Part shown: piece by piece, positions 54,893 through 62,284 of the stretch
Layout: each line of letters opens with the position of its first letter
Numbering within the stretch: the stretch's first letter is position 1
From: an uncultured Verrucomicrobia subdivision 3 bacterium
GTDB taxonomy: Bacteria; Verrucomicrobiota; Verrucomicrobiia; Limisphaerales; UBA11358
Direction: 5' to 3'
Length of the DNA: 64,000 nt
Assembly: GCA_903922735.1 (NCBI GenBank)
Contig: CAIXUZ010000059.1
Coordinates: forward strand, 29,492-93,491
Made by a program: the position numbers and the translations under genes
The notes under the pieces: model-generated
Databases searched by the model: none
What the model was told of the DNA's origin: nothing
Seen by the model: the letters and a program-made list of their open reading frames with translations, nothing else

Positions 54893-55039
54893 ATGTTTCG
54901 TAAAATCGACAAGGTCTGGTTTCACGTCCTCCAAATCTTCCATCGCTGGACGATCCGGCAGGCGTGCGCGCATTGCCAACGGGAAAAACAGCGCCGGTTC
55001 CGGCAGTTATTGGCGTGGCAAAAAAGCGCGCTCAACTGA
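54893..55039 (+). CDS. Small basic protein, 48 residues
   Basis: ATG 54893 is preceded by a strong AAGGAGG and, immediately before the start, GGCCACC, the same heptamer that follows the hairpins. Product MFRKIDKVWFHVLQIFHRW..., basic and helical with a CAHC pair. Too short for gene callers, but the ribosome-binding site, tight spacing to both neighbours (10 and 11 bp) and lack of alternative frames make it credible. No function assigned. Confidence 0.6.
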   Translation: MFRKIDKVWFHVLQIFHRWTIRQACAHCQREKQRRFRQLLAWQKSALN

Positions 55040-55050
55040 AAAGGAGAAAA

Positions 55051-55410
55051 ATGAAACCTGATCAAAAAAATGAAGATGCCTGGGCGGAAATTCTCGCCCA
55101 CGGTGAAGTGGTGGTGGCGGCATACAACGCCCTGCTACAGGCCTCGGACGATTTGGCCAAGAACATCGCTCGCCATGATGATGATGTTTTGAGCCAGGTG
55201 ATGCCCCGCCGGGCCGGTGAACGCAGGGAAAGCGATCGCATTCTCAGCTGGTTGGAACACTACCGGGACGATATCGAAATACATCTGGCTCAGCGGAGCG
55301 CCGCACGCGAAGCGGCGAAACAACGAGCCGCATTGCTCTCCCGGCTGAACCTCACCAAGGACGAGAAACGGCTGCTGGGGATTGAGGTCCTTGCGGACGG
55401 CCACCATTGA
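55051..55410 (+). CDS. Unknown phage-module protein, acidic helical
   Basis: 119 residues from ATG 55051, chosen because AAAAGGAG precedes it and the extension to 54964 overlaps the small gene. Helix-rich (WAEILAHGEVVVAAYNALLQASDDLAKNI; RILSWLEHYRDDIEIHLAQ; AAKQRAALLSRLNLTKDEKRLLG). The C-terminus VLADGHH is encoded by hairpin copy e. No family recognised. Confidence 0.65.
   Translation: MKPDQKNEDAWAEILAHGEVVVAAYNALLQASDDLAKNIARHDDDVLSQVMPRRAGERRESDRILSWLEHYRDDIEIHLAQRSAAREAAKQRAALLSRLNLTKDEKRLLGIEVLADGHH
55387..55405 (+). repeat. Covarying hairpin element, copy e
   Basis: GTCC-TTGC-GGAC-GGCCACC, ending two bases before the stop codon, translated as VLADGH. Confidence 0.8.
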
Positions 55411-55446
55411 AACAACCAAGCCTCACGCAAAGACGCAAAGACGCAA

Positions 55447-55803
55447 ATGGAAATTGAAAGCCCCCTCACCCCGACCCTCTCCCCCGATGGGGGCGAGGGA
55501 GGGAATAATGCGGCGCTCTGCCGAGACGCCGCTACGCCGGGGGCCGGTGGCAATGGTGCCCGCCTGGAAAGACTGCCGGTGCAGGTGGTGGAACATCTGC
55601 ACCGGCTGGTCGGCGGCGATGGGCGCACGGAAAAAATGGTGATGGATTACATCGCGTTTCGCTGGGGGGCCAAAAACCTGTTTTACATCCCGCCGAAGGT
55701 GGCGGGCGAAATCATCCGCCGTCCGGCGGATTTTCTGACTGCAGTAAAAAACCACTACGAACCGGAACTGTCCTTCCGGACGGGTCAATGTGGTAAAAGC
55801 TGA
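55447..55803 (+). CDS. Unknown protein, N-terminus repeat-encoded
   Basis: 118 residues in frame. The first ~35 residues come from a palindromic repeat (LTPTLSPDGGEGG), so the true start may be inside. The conserved-looking part is LPVQVVEHLHRLVGGDGRTEKMVMDYIAFRWGAKNLFYIPPKVAGEIIRRPADFLTAVKNHY. No family recognised. The upstream gap has GCAAAGACGCAAAGACGC, another dispersed motif. Confidence 0.5.
   Translation: MEIESPLTPTLSPDGGEGGNNAALCRDAATPGAGGNGARLERLPVQVVEHLHRLVGGDGRTEKMVMDYIAFRWGAKNLFYIPPKVAGEIIRRPADFLTAVKNHYEPELSFRTGQCGKS
55462..55503. repeat. CCCTCACCCCGACC palindromic repeat in coding sequence
   Basis: CCCTCTCCCCC-GAT-GGGGGCGAGGG forms a near-perfect stem. Same family as at 56422. 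Confidence 0.65.
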
Positions 55804-55843
55804 AATTCTGAAAGCTGAAACCTGAAATTTAATCAGAAAAAAC

Positions 55844-56071
55844 ATGCACGTTTACAACGCACACGCGCCGATTGAAATGTCGCGCACCACCTGTCCGCGC
55901 AAGGCCCGGAACAAATGCAACTCGCGCGGAGGTGATTGGGATTGCGTCCGCCAAATGCAGATGTATCGGCATCGGCCGGATGTCCTGGCCAGTGCGCTCA
56001 TGGAAATGGGTTTCAACGAGAACGGCGACGATGTCCTTGCGGACGGCCACCAGCCGCACGGGCAATCATGA
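55844..56071 (+). CDS. Small Cys-containing protein, unknown
   Basis: 75 residues (MHVYNAHAPIEMSRTTCPRKARNKCNSRGGDWDCVRQMQMYRH). Three Cys in a basic N-terminal half. The C-terminus (VLADGHQPHGQS) is encoded by hairpin copy f. The stop overlaps the start of the primase-like gene (ATGA). Confidence 0.55.
   Translation: MHVYNAHAPIEMSRTTCPRKARNKCNSRGGDWDCVRQMQMYRHRPDVLASALMEMGFNENGDDVLADGHQPHGQS
56033..56051 (+). repeat. Covarying hairpin element, copy f
   Basis: GTCC-TTGC-GGAC-GGCCACC, identical to copy e, 18 bp before the stop and 17 bp ahead of the next start. Confidence 0.8.
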
Positions 56072-57108
56072 CTGATCCAAGGCAAATTGCCGCCGGCATC
56101 GTCGGCGCGGTGGACTGGCAGACGGAAGTCTCCGGCTTCTGCCGCTGCCCGGGCGAGTCGCTGCACACGCATCCCACCGGTAAGAAGGATTGCCGCGTGA
56201 GCGTGGACGGCGCGCCGACGATTTATTGTTTCCATTCGTCGTGCGCGGCGGCAGTCGCAAACGCCAATTTGCGTTTACGGCGAGAGTTAGGAGCTAGCAG
56301 TTGGGAGGTGGTATTGCCCGGCGGGCGGGTGCTGCGGAGCGGGGATGTTTTGCTGGGGGATGGAACTGTAAAGACGCGCAGGGAAATTGAGATGGGTGCT
56401 GCGCACGGATTTTCGGCCCTACCTCACCCCGGCCCTCTCCCTCCCACTGCGTGGGCCGGAGAGGGAGAACGTAATGAGCGCCTTGTGTTGGAGACGCTGC
56501 GCGTCCTCGCTGACCGCTTCAAGCCGGAGTTGTTTGAGAAATTTCACTGGCCGTTCGCGCAGATTTTATCCGATTCGCCGTTGCTGGTGGCGGAGCGTGA
56601 TCCGGATGAACAGTTTCGGACCTGGCTCAAGCTCTGGCCGGCGCATTCCCATGTCTGGATCGGTGATGTTTATTCCTCCGGCAAGCCGGAGCACAAGACG
56701 CATTTCCGGCCGGTGGCCGACTGGTATCAGATTGGCCCCGTGATGGGAAACTACACCTGCGGTGCGGCTTTCAAGCCGGGTTCTTACCAGCGCTCCAACG
56801 CAAACATTGAGGGCCAGCGGTTTCTGGTCGTGGAGAGCGACACGCTGGCCAAGGATCAGATCGGTGCGGTTTTCGCCTACCTGCGCCGCCGGCTGCATTA
56901 CCCGCTGCACGCCATCATTGATACGGGCGGGAAATCGCTGCACGGCTGGTTCGACGCGCCCCCGACCAAACTGATGGAGAACCGGCTCAAGGCGGGCCTG
57001 ACCGCCTTCGGCTGCGACCCGAAACTTTTTACCTACTCCCAGCCCGTGCGTGTGCCCGGGGCTTTCCGGGAGGGAAAACTGCAACGACTGATCTGGCTGA
57101 AGTCCTAG
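56068..57108 (+). CDS. Zinc-finger primase-like (AEP-type) replication protein
   Basis: 346 residues from ATG 56068. N-terminal zinc-binding block FCRCPGESLHTHPTGKKDC...IYCFHSSC (CHC2-like), then a repeat-encoded linker (HPGPLPPTAWAGEGE), then segments reminiscent of archaeo-eukaryotic primases: RFLVVESDTLAKDQ (acidic metal site), IDTGGKSLHGWFD (the S-x-H motif) and YSQPVRVPGAFREGK. It probably primes phage replication with the helicase-like ATPase downstream. The stop codon TAG lies in the loop of hairpin copy g. Confidence 0.72.
   Translation: MTDPRQIAAGIVGAVDWQTEVSGFCRCPGESLHTHPTGKKDCRVSVDGAPTIYCFHSSCAAAVANANLRLRRELGASSWEVVLPGGRVLRSGDVLLGDGTVKTRREIEMGAAHGFSALPHPGPLPPTAWAGEGERNERLVLETLRVLADRFKPELFEKFHWPFAQILSDSPLLVAERDPDEQFRTWLKLWPAHSHVWIGDVYSSGKPEHKTHFRPVADWYQIGPVMGNYTCGAAFKPGSYQRSNANIEGQRFLVVESDTLAKDQIGAVFAYLRRRLHYPLHAIIDTGGKSLHGWFDAPPTKLMENRLKAGLTAFGCDPKLFTYSQPVRVPGAFREGKLQRLIWLKS
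56422..56470. repeat. CCTCACCCCGGCC palindromic repeat in the primase-like gene
   Basis: CCCTCTCC...GGAGAGGG arms around CTCCCACTGCGTGGGCC; translated in frame as LPHPGPLPPTAWAGEGE. It separates the zinc finger from the primase core. Confidence 0.7.
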
Positions 57109-57120
57109 CGGACGGCCACC
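57102..57120 (+). repeat. Covarying hairpin element, copy g
   Basis: GTCC-TAGC-GGAC-GGCCACC. The loop changed from TTGC to TAGC and now supplies the TAG stop of the primase-like gene. The next ATG is 8 bp downstream with no other ribosome-binding site. Confidence 0.8.
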
Positions 57121-57127
57121 ACTGACT

Positions 57128-57445
57128 ATGAACAACACGAATGGAACTAAAACTGTGAAACCTGAACTGAAAACCATTGATGCCCGCGACGGCAAGGTGC
57201 CCGACGGGTTGTATCGGGTCAAAAGCGACCGCTTCATGTTCATCAAGGAGGGGATTTTTCACTTTCCGCTCACCATGCTGGATCCGGAGCGGGTGATTCT
57301 GGGCGGATTTCCGATTCTGCAAATCCGCGACCTGCACGCCGACACCTGGCGGTATTTCGTCCGGGCCAGCCATTGCATCGAGTTGTATCCGGCGTCGGCG
57401 GCCGACCTCAAAACCATCGTGGCGCGCTATGGAGCCAGCCTATGA
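57128..57445 (+). CDS. Unknown phage-module protein
   Basis: 105 residues, beta-rich (DGLYRVKSDRFMFIKEGIFHFPLTMLDPERVILGGFPILQIRD). Its stop overlaps the ATPase start (ATGA), so they are coupled. No family recognised; perhaps a helicase accessory factor, by context only. Confidence 0.6.
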   Translation: MNNTNGTKTVKPELKTIDARDGKVPDGLYRVKSDRFMFIKEGIFHFPLTMLDPERVILGGFPILQIRDLHADTWRYFVRASHCIELYPASAADLKTIVARYGASL

Positions 57446-58473
57446 CCGGGCCGGTTGACATCGCCGAGGACCTCGGCGCCGTGCCGGCGTCGCTGCCGCC
57501 AATGCAGACGGAGGAGGAATTCATGCGCACGGTGGCGCCTGCGCCGCCGCAAATCATTCGCGGCGTCCTGCATCAGGGCGGCAAGATGATTCTGGCCGGC
57601 ACCAGCAAGTCGAACAAGTCGTGGAGCCTGCTGGATCTGGCTATCGCTGTGGCCAGCGGTCAGGAATGGTGGGGCCACCGGACCGAGAAATCGCGGGTGG
57701 CCTATCTAAACTTTGAACTCGCCCCGTGGGCGATGGCGGATCGGATGCGGGCCTTGCGCACCGCCCGCCCCGAGTGCGCCACCGGCCCCGGGATGCTCCA
57801 TTTCTGGCATCTGCGCGGGCACAACGCCGATTTGACCGTGCTGCGCCCCCAGCTCGAAACTGAACTGTCCCGCCACCAGTTCGGCCTGATCATTCTCGAT
57901 CCCGCTTACAAACTGCTGGGCAATCGCGACGAGAATTCCAACGGCGAGATTGCCAGCCTGATGAACGAATTTGAGGCGCTGGCCCGAAAGACCGGTGCCG
58001 CCATCGTCATCGCCCACCACTTTGCCAAGGGCGACAGCTCGGCCAAGACTTCGATTGACCGGATGAGCGGAGCCGGGGTCTGGTCGCGCGACCCGGATTC
58101 CCTGTTCATCCTGTCGCCCCACGAGGAAGATCGCTGTTTCACCGTCAGCCCGACCCTGCGCAATCTGCCCATGATGCCGGAATTTGTGCTGGAATGGGAT
58201 TTCCCGCTGATGAAAGTCGCCAAAGATTTGAACCCGGCGGCGCTGCGCCGGCCACAGGGCAAAAACAAGGTGTGCACTGACCGTGAGTTTGTGGAAACGG
58301 TCCTGGCCGGTGACTCCATTCCAACCAAGACCATCCGGGAGCGCGCCAAGTTGCTTTTGGACCTTTCGCCAAGGTCGGCAGACCGGTATTTGGCGCGGAA
58401 TTTGGCCGGGGGTGTGATCCGCCAGCATGGCGGGTTGTATTGGGCTGAAAACAAGGAGGATACAAATAATTGA
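57442..58473 (+). CDS. RepA-like AAA ATPase/replicative helicase
   Basis: 343 residues from ATG 57442. RecA-fold: modified Walker A ILAGTSKSNKSWSLLDLAIAVA, VAYLNFELAPWAMADRM (motif 1a region), Walker B LIILDPAYKLLG, and VIAHHFAKGDSSAKTSIDRMSGAGVWSRDPD. Such plasmid RepA/AAA_25 proteins are hexameric 5'-3' helicases. The C-terminal winged-helix-like tail (LLDLSPRSADRYLARNL) is also typical. Context with the primase-like gene supports a helicase role. Confidence 0.82.
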   Translation: MTGPVDIAEDLGAVPASLPPMQTEEEFMRTVAPAPPQIIRGVLHQGGKMILAGTSKSNKSWSLLDLAIAVASGQEWWGHRTEKSRVAYLNFELAPWAMADRMRALRTARPECATGPGMLHFWHLRGHNADLTVLRPQLETELSRHQFGLIILDPAYKLLGNRDENSNGEIASLMNEFEALARKTGAAIVIAHHFAKGDSSAKTSIDRMSGAGVWSRDPDSLFILSPHEEDRCFTVSPTLRNLPMMPEFVLEWDFPLMKVAKDLNPAALRRPQGKNKVCTDREFVETVLAGDSIPTKTIRERAKLLLDLSPRSADRYLARNLAGGVIRQHGGLYWAENKEDTNN

Positions 58474-58540
58474 AGCCAGTTGCGCCATTTGCGCCACATC
58501 CCTTTAAAGGATATGGCGCAATAGCAGAAAACAGGCAGAG

Positions 58541-58578
58541 GGGAAGACCACCCTCCTTGGGGTCGGGTGGTTCTTCCC
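58541..58578. terminator. Large intergenic hairpin between ATPase and small terminase genes
   Basis: GGGAAGACCACCC and GGGTGGTTCTTCCC form a 13-bp stem with a one-base bulge; the loop TCCTTGGGGTC echoes the CCTTGCGG core of the covarying hairpins. No T-run follows, so Rho-independent action is doubtful. Confidence 0.5.
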
Positions 58579-58620
58579 TCACTGCCATTGGACTGACACT
58601 AAAAAATTGAAAGGAAAATT

Positions 58621-59214
58621 ATGACGAACACATTGGAAGTCCGAGCCGGACGGGCCACCAACCCGCTGGTATTTGAACAGCAACATCGGGAAAGCAGCAA
58701 AGCGTTTGCGGCTTTCAAAACCTACCTCGACTTGGGGCCGAACCGGTCGCTGGTATCTGCCGCCGCGAAGATGGGTTGCAGCAAGCGCCGGATGGAATGG
58801 CTCAGCCGAAAATACGATTGGCCCGGCCGCGTGAATGCTTTCAACCGGCACATTGCCGATCTGGAGCGGCAGGCCATCGAGCGGTTGGCGTGCGAGAAGG
58901 CCGTTGAGTGGTGGCAGCTTCACGAACCGGCCCGCCGGCAGGCGTGGCTGGAGGCCGAGGAAGCCATCGCGATGGTGCGCGAAGCGCGGGAGCGGTGGCG
59001 GAATTCAGGGCGCACGCCCGGATTTGAAGGCATGGCGCGGATGCTGGATCTGGCGTTCAAGCTGAAACAGTTCGCCGCCGGGATGCCGAGCGAGATCAAA
59101 GAGGTGCACAATCTGCACGCGGGCAAGGTTTCCATCGAGTGGGAGGAAGCGATCAAGAAGGCGTATGGGCAAAAAGCGGAAACTATCGTGGACGTGCAGG
59201 AGGTGAAGCCGTGA
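58621..59214 (+). CDS. Terminase small subunit-like protein
   Basis: 197 residues. An HTH-containing N-terminus (NRSLVSAAAKMGCSKRRMEWLSRKYDWPGRVNAF), long helices (LEAEEAIAMVREARERW) and a C-terminal interaction tail match the small-terminase pattern. It directly precedes and overlaps the large subunit gene. DNA for residues 7-13 contains a variant of the hairpin element. Confidence 0.75.
   Translation: MTNTLEVRAGRATNPLVFEQQHRESSKAFAAFKTYLDLGPNRSLVSAAAKMGCSKRRMEWLSRKYDWPGRVNAFNRHIADLERQAIERLACEKAVEWWQLHEPARRQAWLEAEEAIAMVREARERWRNSGRTPGFEGMARMLDLAFKLKQFAAGMPSEIKEVHNLHAGKVSIEWEEAIKKAYGQKAETIVDVQEVKP
58639..58659 (+). repeat. Variant hairpin element, copy h
   Basis: GTCCG-AGC-CGGAC followed by GGGCCACC: a longer stem and shorter loop with the same GGCCACC tail, located near the start rather than the end of a gene. 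Membership is less certain than for copies a-g. Confidence 0.5.
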
Positions 59215-60593
59215 ACCAATATGACGTTTTTGCCAAGGCGGCGGTGGCGGCTGGCTGTCCGCAGGATCAGACCTTCAACCTGGTCAAAGGCGAAGCCTGT
59301 TTGCAGGAGCGGCAACTGGTTGCCTGCGCTGCCGCCCGGCTCTGCGATTTGCCGAACGGGCCGACCGCCGTTGGTTACGGCGGCGCGCGCGGCGGCGGCA
59401 AATCGCATTGGCTGCTGGCGCAAATGGGGGTGGATGATTGCCAGCGCGTGGCTGGCCTGAAATGCCTGCTGCTTCGGAAAGTTGGCAAGGCCAACCTGGA
59501 ACACTTTGAGGATCTACGGCGCAAGCTGTTCAACCGCCTGCCGCACGAGTTCTCGGCGTTCCGGGGCATCCTGACGTTCGCCAACGGTTCGCGGATCATT
59601 GCAGGGCATTTCCAGAACGAGAAGGATATTGATGCTTACCTCGGGCTCGAATACGACGTTATCGGCATCGAGGAGGCCACCACCCTCACCAGCCGGAAAT
59701 ACCAGGACATCACGACGTGTTGCCGCAGTTCGAAACCGAACTGGAGGCCGAGAATTTATTCCACGACCAATCCCGGAGGGGTTGGTCATGCTTGGTATCG
59801 GACGAAGTTTGTGGCACCGATGTTGGAGCGGCGCGAGACCGATACGCGATTTATTCCGGCCCGGGTCACGGACAACCGGTGGAATAATCCTGATTACGTT
59901 CGCGTGCTGGAGGGTTTGACCGGCTGGCAGAAACGGGCTTGGTTGGATGGCGATTGGGACATTGCCGCCGGACAGTATTTCACCAACTTTCGCAGAGAGG
60001 TTCACGTTCTGCCGGACTTCGATGATTCGCGCGCCGTGGAATGGTTCGCCGCTCTGGACTATGGATTTGCGCATTACACCGTGGCGCTGCTGGGTTGCCG
60101 CGATGGAGATGGCAACATCTTCATCGTGGACGAGCACGCCGAGCGGCTTTGGTTGCCCCAGCGTCACGCCGCCGGCATCCGGGCGATGCTCCAGCGGCAT
60201 GGGCTGGAGTCGTCGGGTTTGCGCCGGTTCTCGGCCGGCGCTGATGTGTTCTCGCGCCAGGGTGATGGATCCACCGTGGCGCAACAATACGAGCGGCTGG
60301 GAATCCGGCTGAAACCGGCCAGCATGGACCGGTTGAATGGATGGGCTGAACTGATGCAGGGGTTCGGAGATCCAGAAAATGGCGTGAGGCCGACTTTATT
60401 CATTCACCAGCGGTGCAAGCGGCTCGTGGAGACCATTCCGACACTGCAACACGATCCGAACCGGCCCGAAGACGTGCTGAAGGTCGATGCGGATGAGGAT
60501 GGTGTTGGCGGGGATGATGCGGCGGACTGTTTGCGGTATCTGGTGGCGACGAAGACGCGAAGCGTCGTCCAAAGGAAGTTGAGGGGGTTTTAG
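59211..60593 (+). CDS. Terminase large subunit
   Basis: 460 residues from GTG 59211 (GCAGGAGGTG upstream), overlapping the small-subunit stop. ATPase: Walker A GYGGARGGGKS, Walker B YDVIGIEEAT, coupling motif YSTTNPGG. Nuclease: FAALDYGFAHYT and the C-terminal GGDDAADCLRYLVATK. The last ~75 bp (coding DCLRYLVATKTR...RKLRGF) recur as diverged copies at 61770 and 62499. No portal gene follows, which is unexpected. Confidence 0.93.
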   Translation: MNQYDVFAKAAVAAGCPQDQTFNLVKGEACLQERQLVACAAARLCDLPNGPTAVGYGGARGGGKSHWLLAQMGVDDCQRVAGLKCLLLRKVGKANLEHFEDLRRKLFNRLPHEFSAFRGILTFANGSRIIAGHFQNEKDIDAYLGLEYDVIGIEEATTLTSRKYQDITTCCRSSKPNWRPRIYSTTNPGGVGHAWYRTKFVAPMLERRETDTRFIPARVTDNRWNNPDYVRVLEGLTGWQKRAWLDGDWDIAAGQYFTNFRREVHVLPDFDDSRAVEWFAALDYGFAHYTVALLGCRDGDGNIFIVDEHAERLWLPQRHAAGIRAMLQRHGLESSGLRRFSAGADVFSRQGDGSTVAQQYERLGIRLKPASMDRLNGWAELMQGFGDPENGVRPTLFIHQRCKRLVETIPTLQHDPNRPEDVLKVDADEDGVGGDDAADCLRYLVATKTRSVVQRKLRGF

Positions 60594-60657
60594 GAATTCA
60601 CGATTTACGAATTGTTGTGGCCTATCAGCATATTCGGTCACACGAATCTCATCTCAT
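60594..60657. other. Terminase-array junction
   Basis: Contains a TACGATT-type fragment (CACGATTTACGAATTG) and TTGTGGCCTATCAGC (60615-60629), a 15-mer that recurs at 61158-61172. This is the left border of the cassette array. Confidence 0.5.
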
Positions 60658-61152
60658 CTAATCGCTCGACTTCATAGCCGCATCAATCTTTTGCCCCAGC
60701 TCATGTAACACGGCTAGAGTCTTTGAATCTTTCTCAGCGTCCGGCCCTATTTTCATTAACGCTGAGTGGTAATCGGCAAACACTTGCAATAATTCCGTGC
60801 TCGCAGGACTCACCGAGCCGTCGCTGCTGCGCCTAAAGACTTCCATGTCGTCTGTCCCTGGATGATAAACTAGAATGGTATCCAGTTTGTCGTCTTTGCG
60901 CACCGCAAGTTCGGTCGTCATCATATCTCCGTGGAGAAAATAGCTCCGTGACCGGACAACCAGCTTGCCTTGTGAATTAACAGAGCTAGTTGTCATCATA
61001 ATCTTATCCTTGCCGCGAAAAAAATCCTCGTAACTGCCAACCAGTCTGCCGTCCTTGTTTTTAAAATCGAAAACCTTCCTCGTCACATTATTCGTTTCAT
61101 TGGCAAAGCAACCGATGGCTGCAAGCATTGCGATTAACAGTAGTGTTTTCAT
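60658..61152 (-). CDS. Array gene 1: putative lipoprotein, unknown
   Basis: 164 residues. N-terminus MKTLLLIAMLAAIGCFANE with a lipobox-like AIGC. The mature part (NKDGRLVGSYEDFFRGKDKIMMTTSSVNSQGKLVVRSRSYFLHGDMMTTEL) is beta-rich like outer-membrane lipoprotein folds. No family recognised. The start lies 20 bp downstream of a GGCCTATC palindrome and close to the stop of the neighbouring array gene. Confidence 0.6.
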   Translation of the reverse strand: MKTLLLIAMLAAIGCFANETNNVTRKVFDFKNKDGRLVGSYEDFFRGKDKIMMTTSSVNSQGKLVVRSRSYFLHGDMMTTELAVRKDDKLDTILVYHPGTDDMEVFRRSSDGSVSPASTELLQVFADYHSALMKIGPDAEKDSKTLAVLHELGQKIDAAMKSSD

Positions 61153-61175
61153 ATAGTTTGTGGCCTATCAGCTTA
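61153..61175 (-). repeat. GGCCTATC/GATAGGCC palindrome between array genes 1 and 2
   Basis: On the minus strand GTGGCCTGATAAGCTGATAG then GCCAC: arms GTGGCCT and AGGCCAC. It begins in the last codons of array gene 2. It contains boxes resembling attC cores (GCCTGAT, GATAGGC). Confidence 0.5.
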
Positions 61176-61550
61176 TCAGGCCACGGTCTCATCCTCATGC
61201 GGTTTGGATTTTGGTCGGGATTTGAAAATGAAACGCTCAGAAATATAAGCCAATCCCAAAAAGATGCCAAAATACATCGCGCAACCTCCAAAATTGGAAA
61301 CCAGCAACCGCAATGGTGGCGGAATGGATATGATGGTCATGTTTTTAGATTCGTCTGACAAACCAACCTGCTGTAACTTTGCGACCAACTCGTCGTGCGA
61401 CAACTTCGTAAAAATATTGTAATGCGGGTAATATGGGACGTGATTTGATGGCGGATAAAACGGATAGAAATTCGATCGCCTATAAGACATCACTGACAAA
61501 CCCGTAGCAATAATAAGATAGCTGATAATAAAGGGGATGATTTTTTTCAT
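61176..61550 (-). CDS. Array gene 2: membrane protein, unknown
   Basis: 124 residues, N-terminal signal/TM (FIISYLIIATGLSVMSY), a Pro/Tyr-rich stretch (RRSNFYPFYPPSNHVPYYPHYN), and a C-terminal TM (GGCAMYFGIFLGLAYI). No family recognised. Its ATG lies 13 bp past a GTCTAGGC box at the end of repeat unit 1, similar to the start position in integron cassettes. Confidence 0.6.
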   Translation of the reverse strand: MKKIIPFIISYLIIATGLSVMSYRRSNFYPFYPPSNHVPYYPHYNIFTKLSHDELVAKLQQVGLSDESKNMTIISIPPPLRLLVSNFGGCAMYFGIFLGLAYISERFIFKSRPKSKPHEDETVA

Positions 61551-61844
61551 GGTGTGTAGTGCTGCCTAGACATTGTATTAAGCCGTAGAGCGTGCACGGC
61601 CGAGTGCACGACTGTTTTTTTATCTATAGCTTGGAATATGGGTTTATCAAAGCGGATGGGTTGATTTGCATCAAGGATTATCGCTGGAATAAAAATGGAT
61701 TCCAAAGGTCGTTGACCTTTGGCGCGTGGGTTTGGGCGCGGCGTGAGTGCCCAAACGCCGGATGGCTGCGCGGCGGACGATTTGCGGTATCTGGTGGCGA
61801 CGAAGACCCGGACGATCACGCAGCGGAAGTTGCGGGGGTTTTGA
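61551..61844. repeat. Array repeat unit 1 (attC-like half, double hairpin, terminase tail)
   Basis: In plus direction: GCCTAGACATTGTATTAAGCC (61566 onward; on the minus strand GGCTTAAT...GTCTAGGC), then a segment shared with unit 3, then CCAAAGGTC-GTT-GACCTTTGG (61702-61722) and a TTTGGGC...GCCCAAA pair, ending in the terminase-like tail 61770-61844. A small minus-strand frame across it is a by-product of the repeat. Confidence 0.6.
61770..61844 (+). pseudogene. Terminase large-subunit 3' end fragment, copy 1
   Basis: In frame it reads ADDLRYLVATKTRTITQRKL followed by RGF and stop, compared with ADCLRYLVATKTRSVVQRKL in the full gene. It is closer to copy 2 than to the full gene, so it derives from a related phage's terminase. 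Confidence 0.75.
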
Positions 61845-61970
61845 AGAAAAAGCTGAAAATCGGAAAGCGGAAAGCGGAAACGGGCTGGTTCAACAACGGA
61901 TTGAATCGGCGCTCCGCTGCGCTCCGGCCAATCCAATTCTTTGGTGATTAGGCGTCGTCGTCATATCTAA
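61845..61970. other. Spacer with GCGGAAA repeats and attC-like box
   Basis: Contains AAAGCGGAAAGCGGAAACGG and, on the minus strand, GCCTAATC at about 61943-61950, just beyond the stop of array gene 3. Confidence 0.45.
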
Positions 61971-62279
61971 TCAAGTATGGCCTATCGAAGATAAAAACAG
62001 CAAAATAAAAAGTCCTGGCGCAAGCCCTAAAAGACTGAGGCCAATTGGGAGCAAAGCATACCGCCAACTCTTTGAAAACCACCATAAAACAAACACCCAA
62101 GTTGGCCAACTGAAAAGCAAAATGCTGCATAAGTTTTCAACCCAAGGCATCATCCTTGATACATTGGATATGACAACAGTGTGAGTAATCCCAAACAAAA
62201 GCACTGCACTGAAAGCCAAACCGTGAACCACACAGGCAGCGGCAAAAGGTTTGTAGAGGCTATTTTGTGCGGCGTGCAT
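61971..62279 (-). CDS. Array gene 3: small membrane protein, unknown
   Basis: 102 residues from ATG 62279 (MHAAQNSLYKPFAAACVVHG), with three TM helices. The start is preferred over 62309 because it lies 5 bp after a perfect GTTAGGC box, exactly the layout of an integron cassette. The C-terminal SSIGHT is encoded by the recurrent GATAGGCCA motif. No family recognised. Confidence 0.6.
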   Translation of the reverse strand: MHAAQNSLYKPFAAACVVHGLAFSAVLLFGITHTVVISNVSRMMPWVENLCSILLFSWPTWVFVLWWFSKSWRYALLPIGLSLLGLAPGLFILLFLSSIGHT

Positions 62280-62284
62280 ACGAT

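Noticed and set aside
52413..57120. Rho-independent terminators at the phage gene ends
   Set aside because: The recurrent hairpins have only 4-bp stems and no T-run, and several lie before the stop codon.
52413..57120. Conserved protein motif at the C-termini of phage proteins
   Set aside because: The same bases are read in several frames and one copy is intergenic.
61547..61936. Minus-strand protein ending in or containing ALTPRPNPRAKG
   Set aside because: The frame is carried by repeat unit 1 and recurs as a fragment in units 2 and 3 (62342-62608, 63106-63330); it is a by-product of the palindromes and terminase tail.
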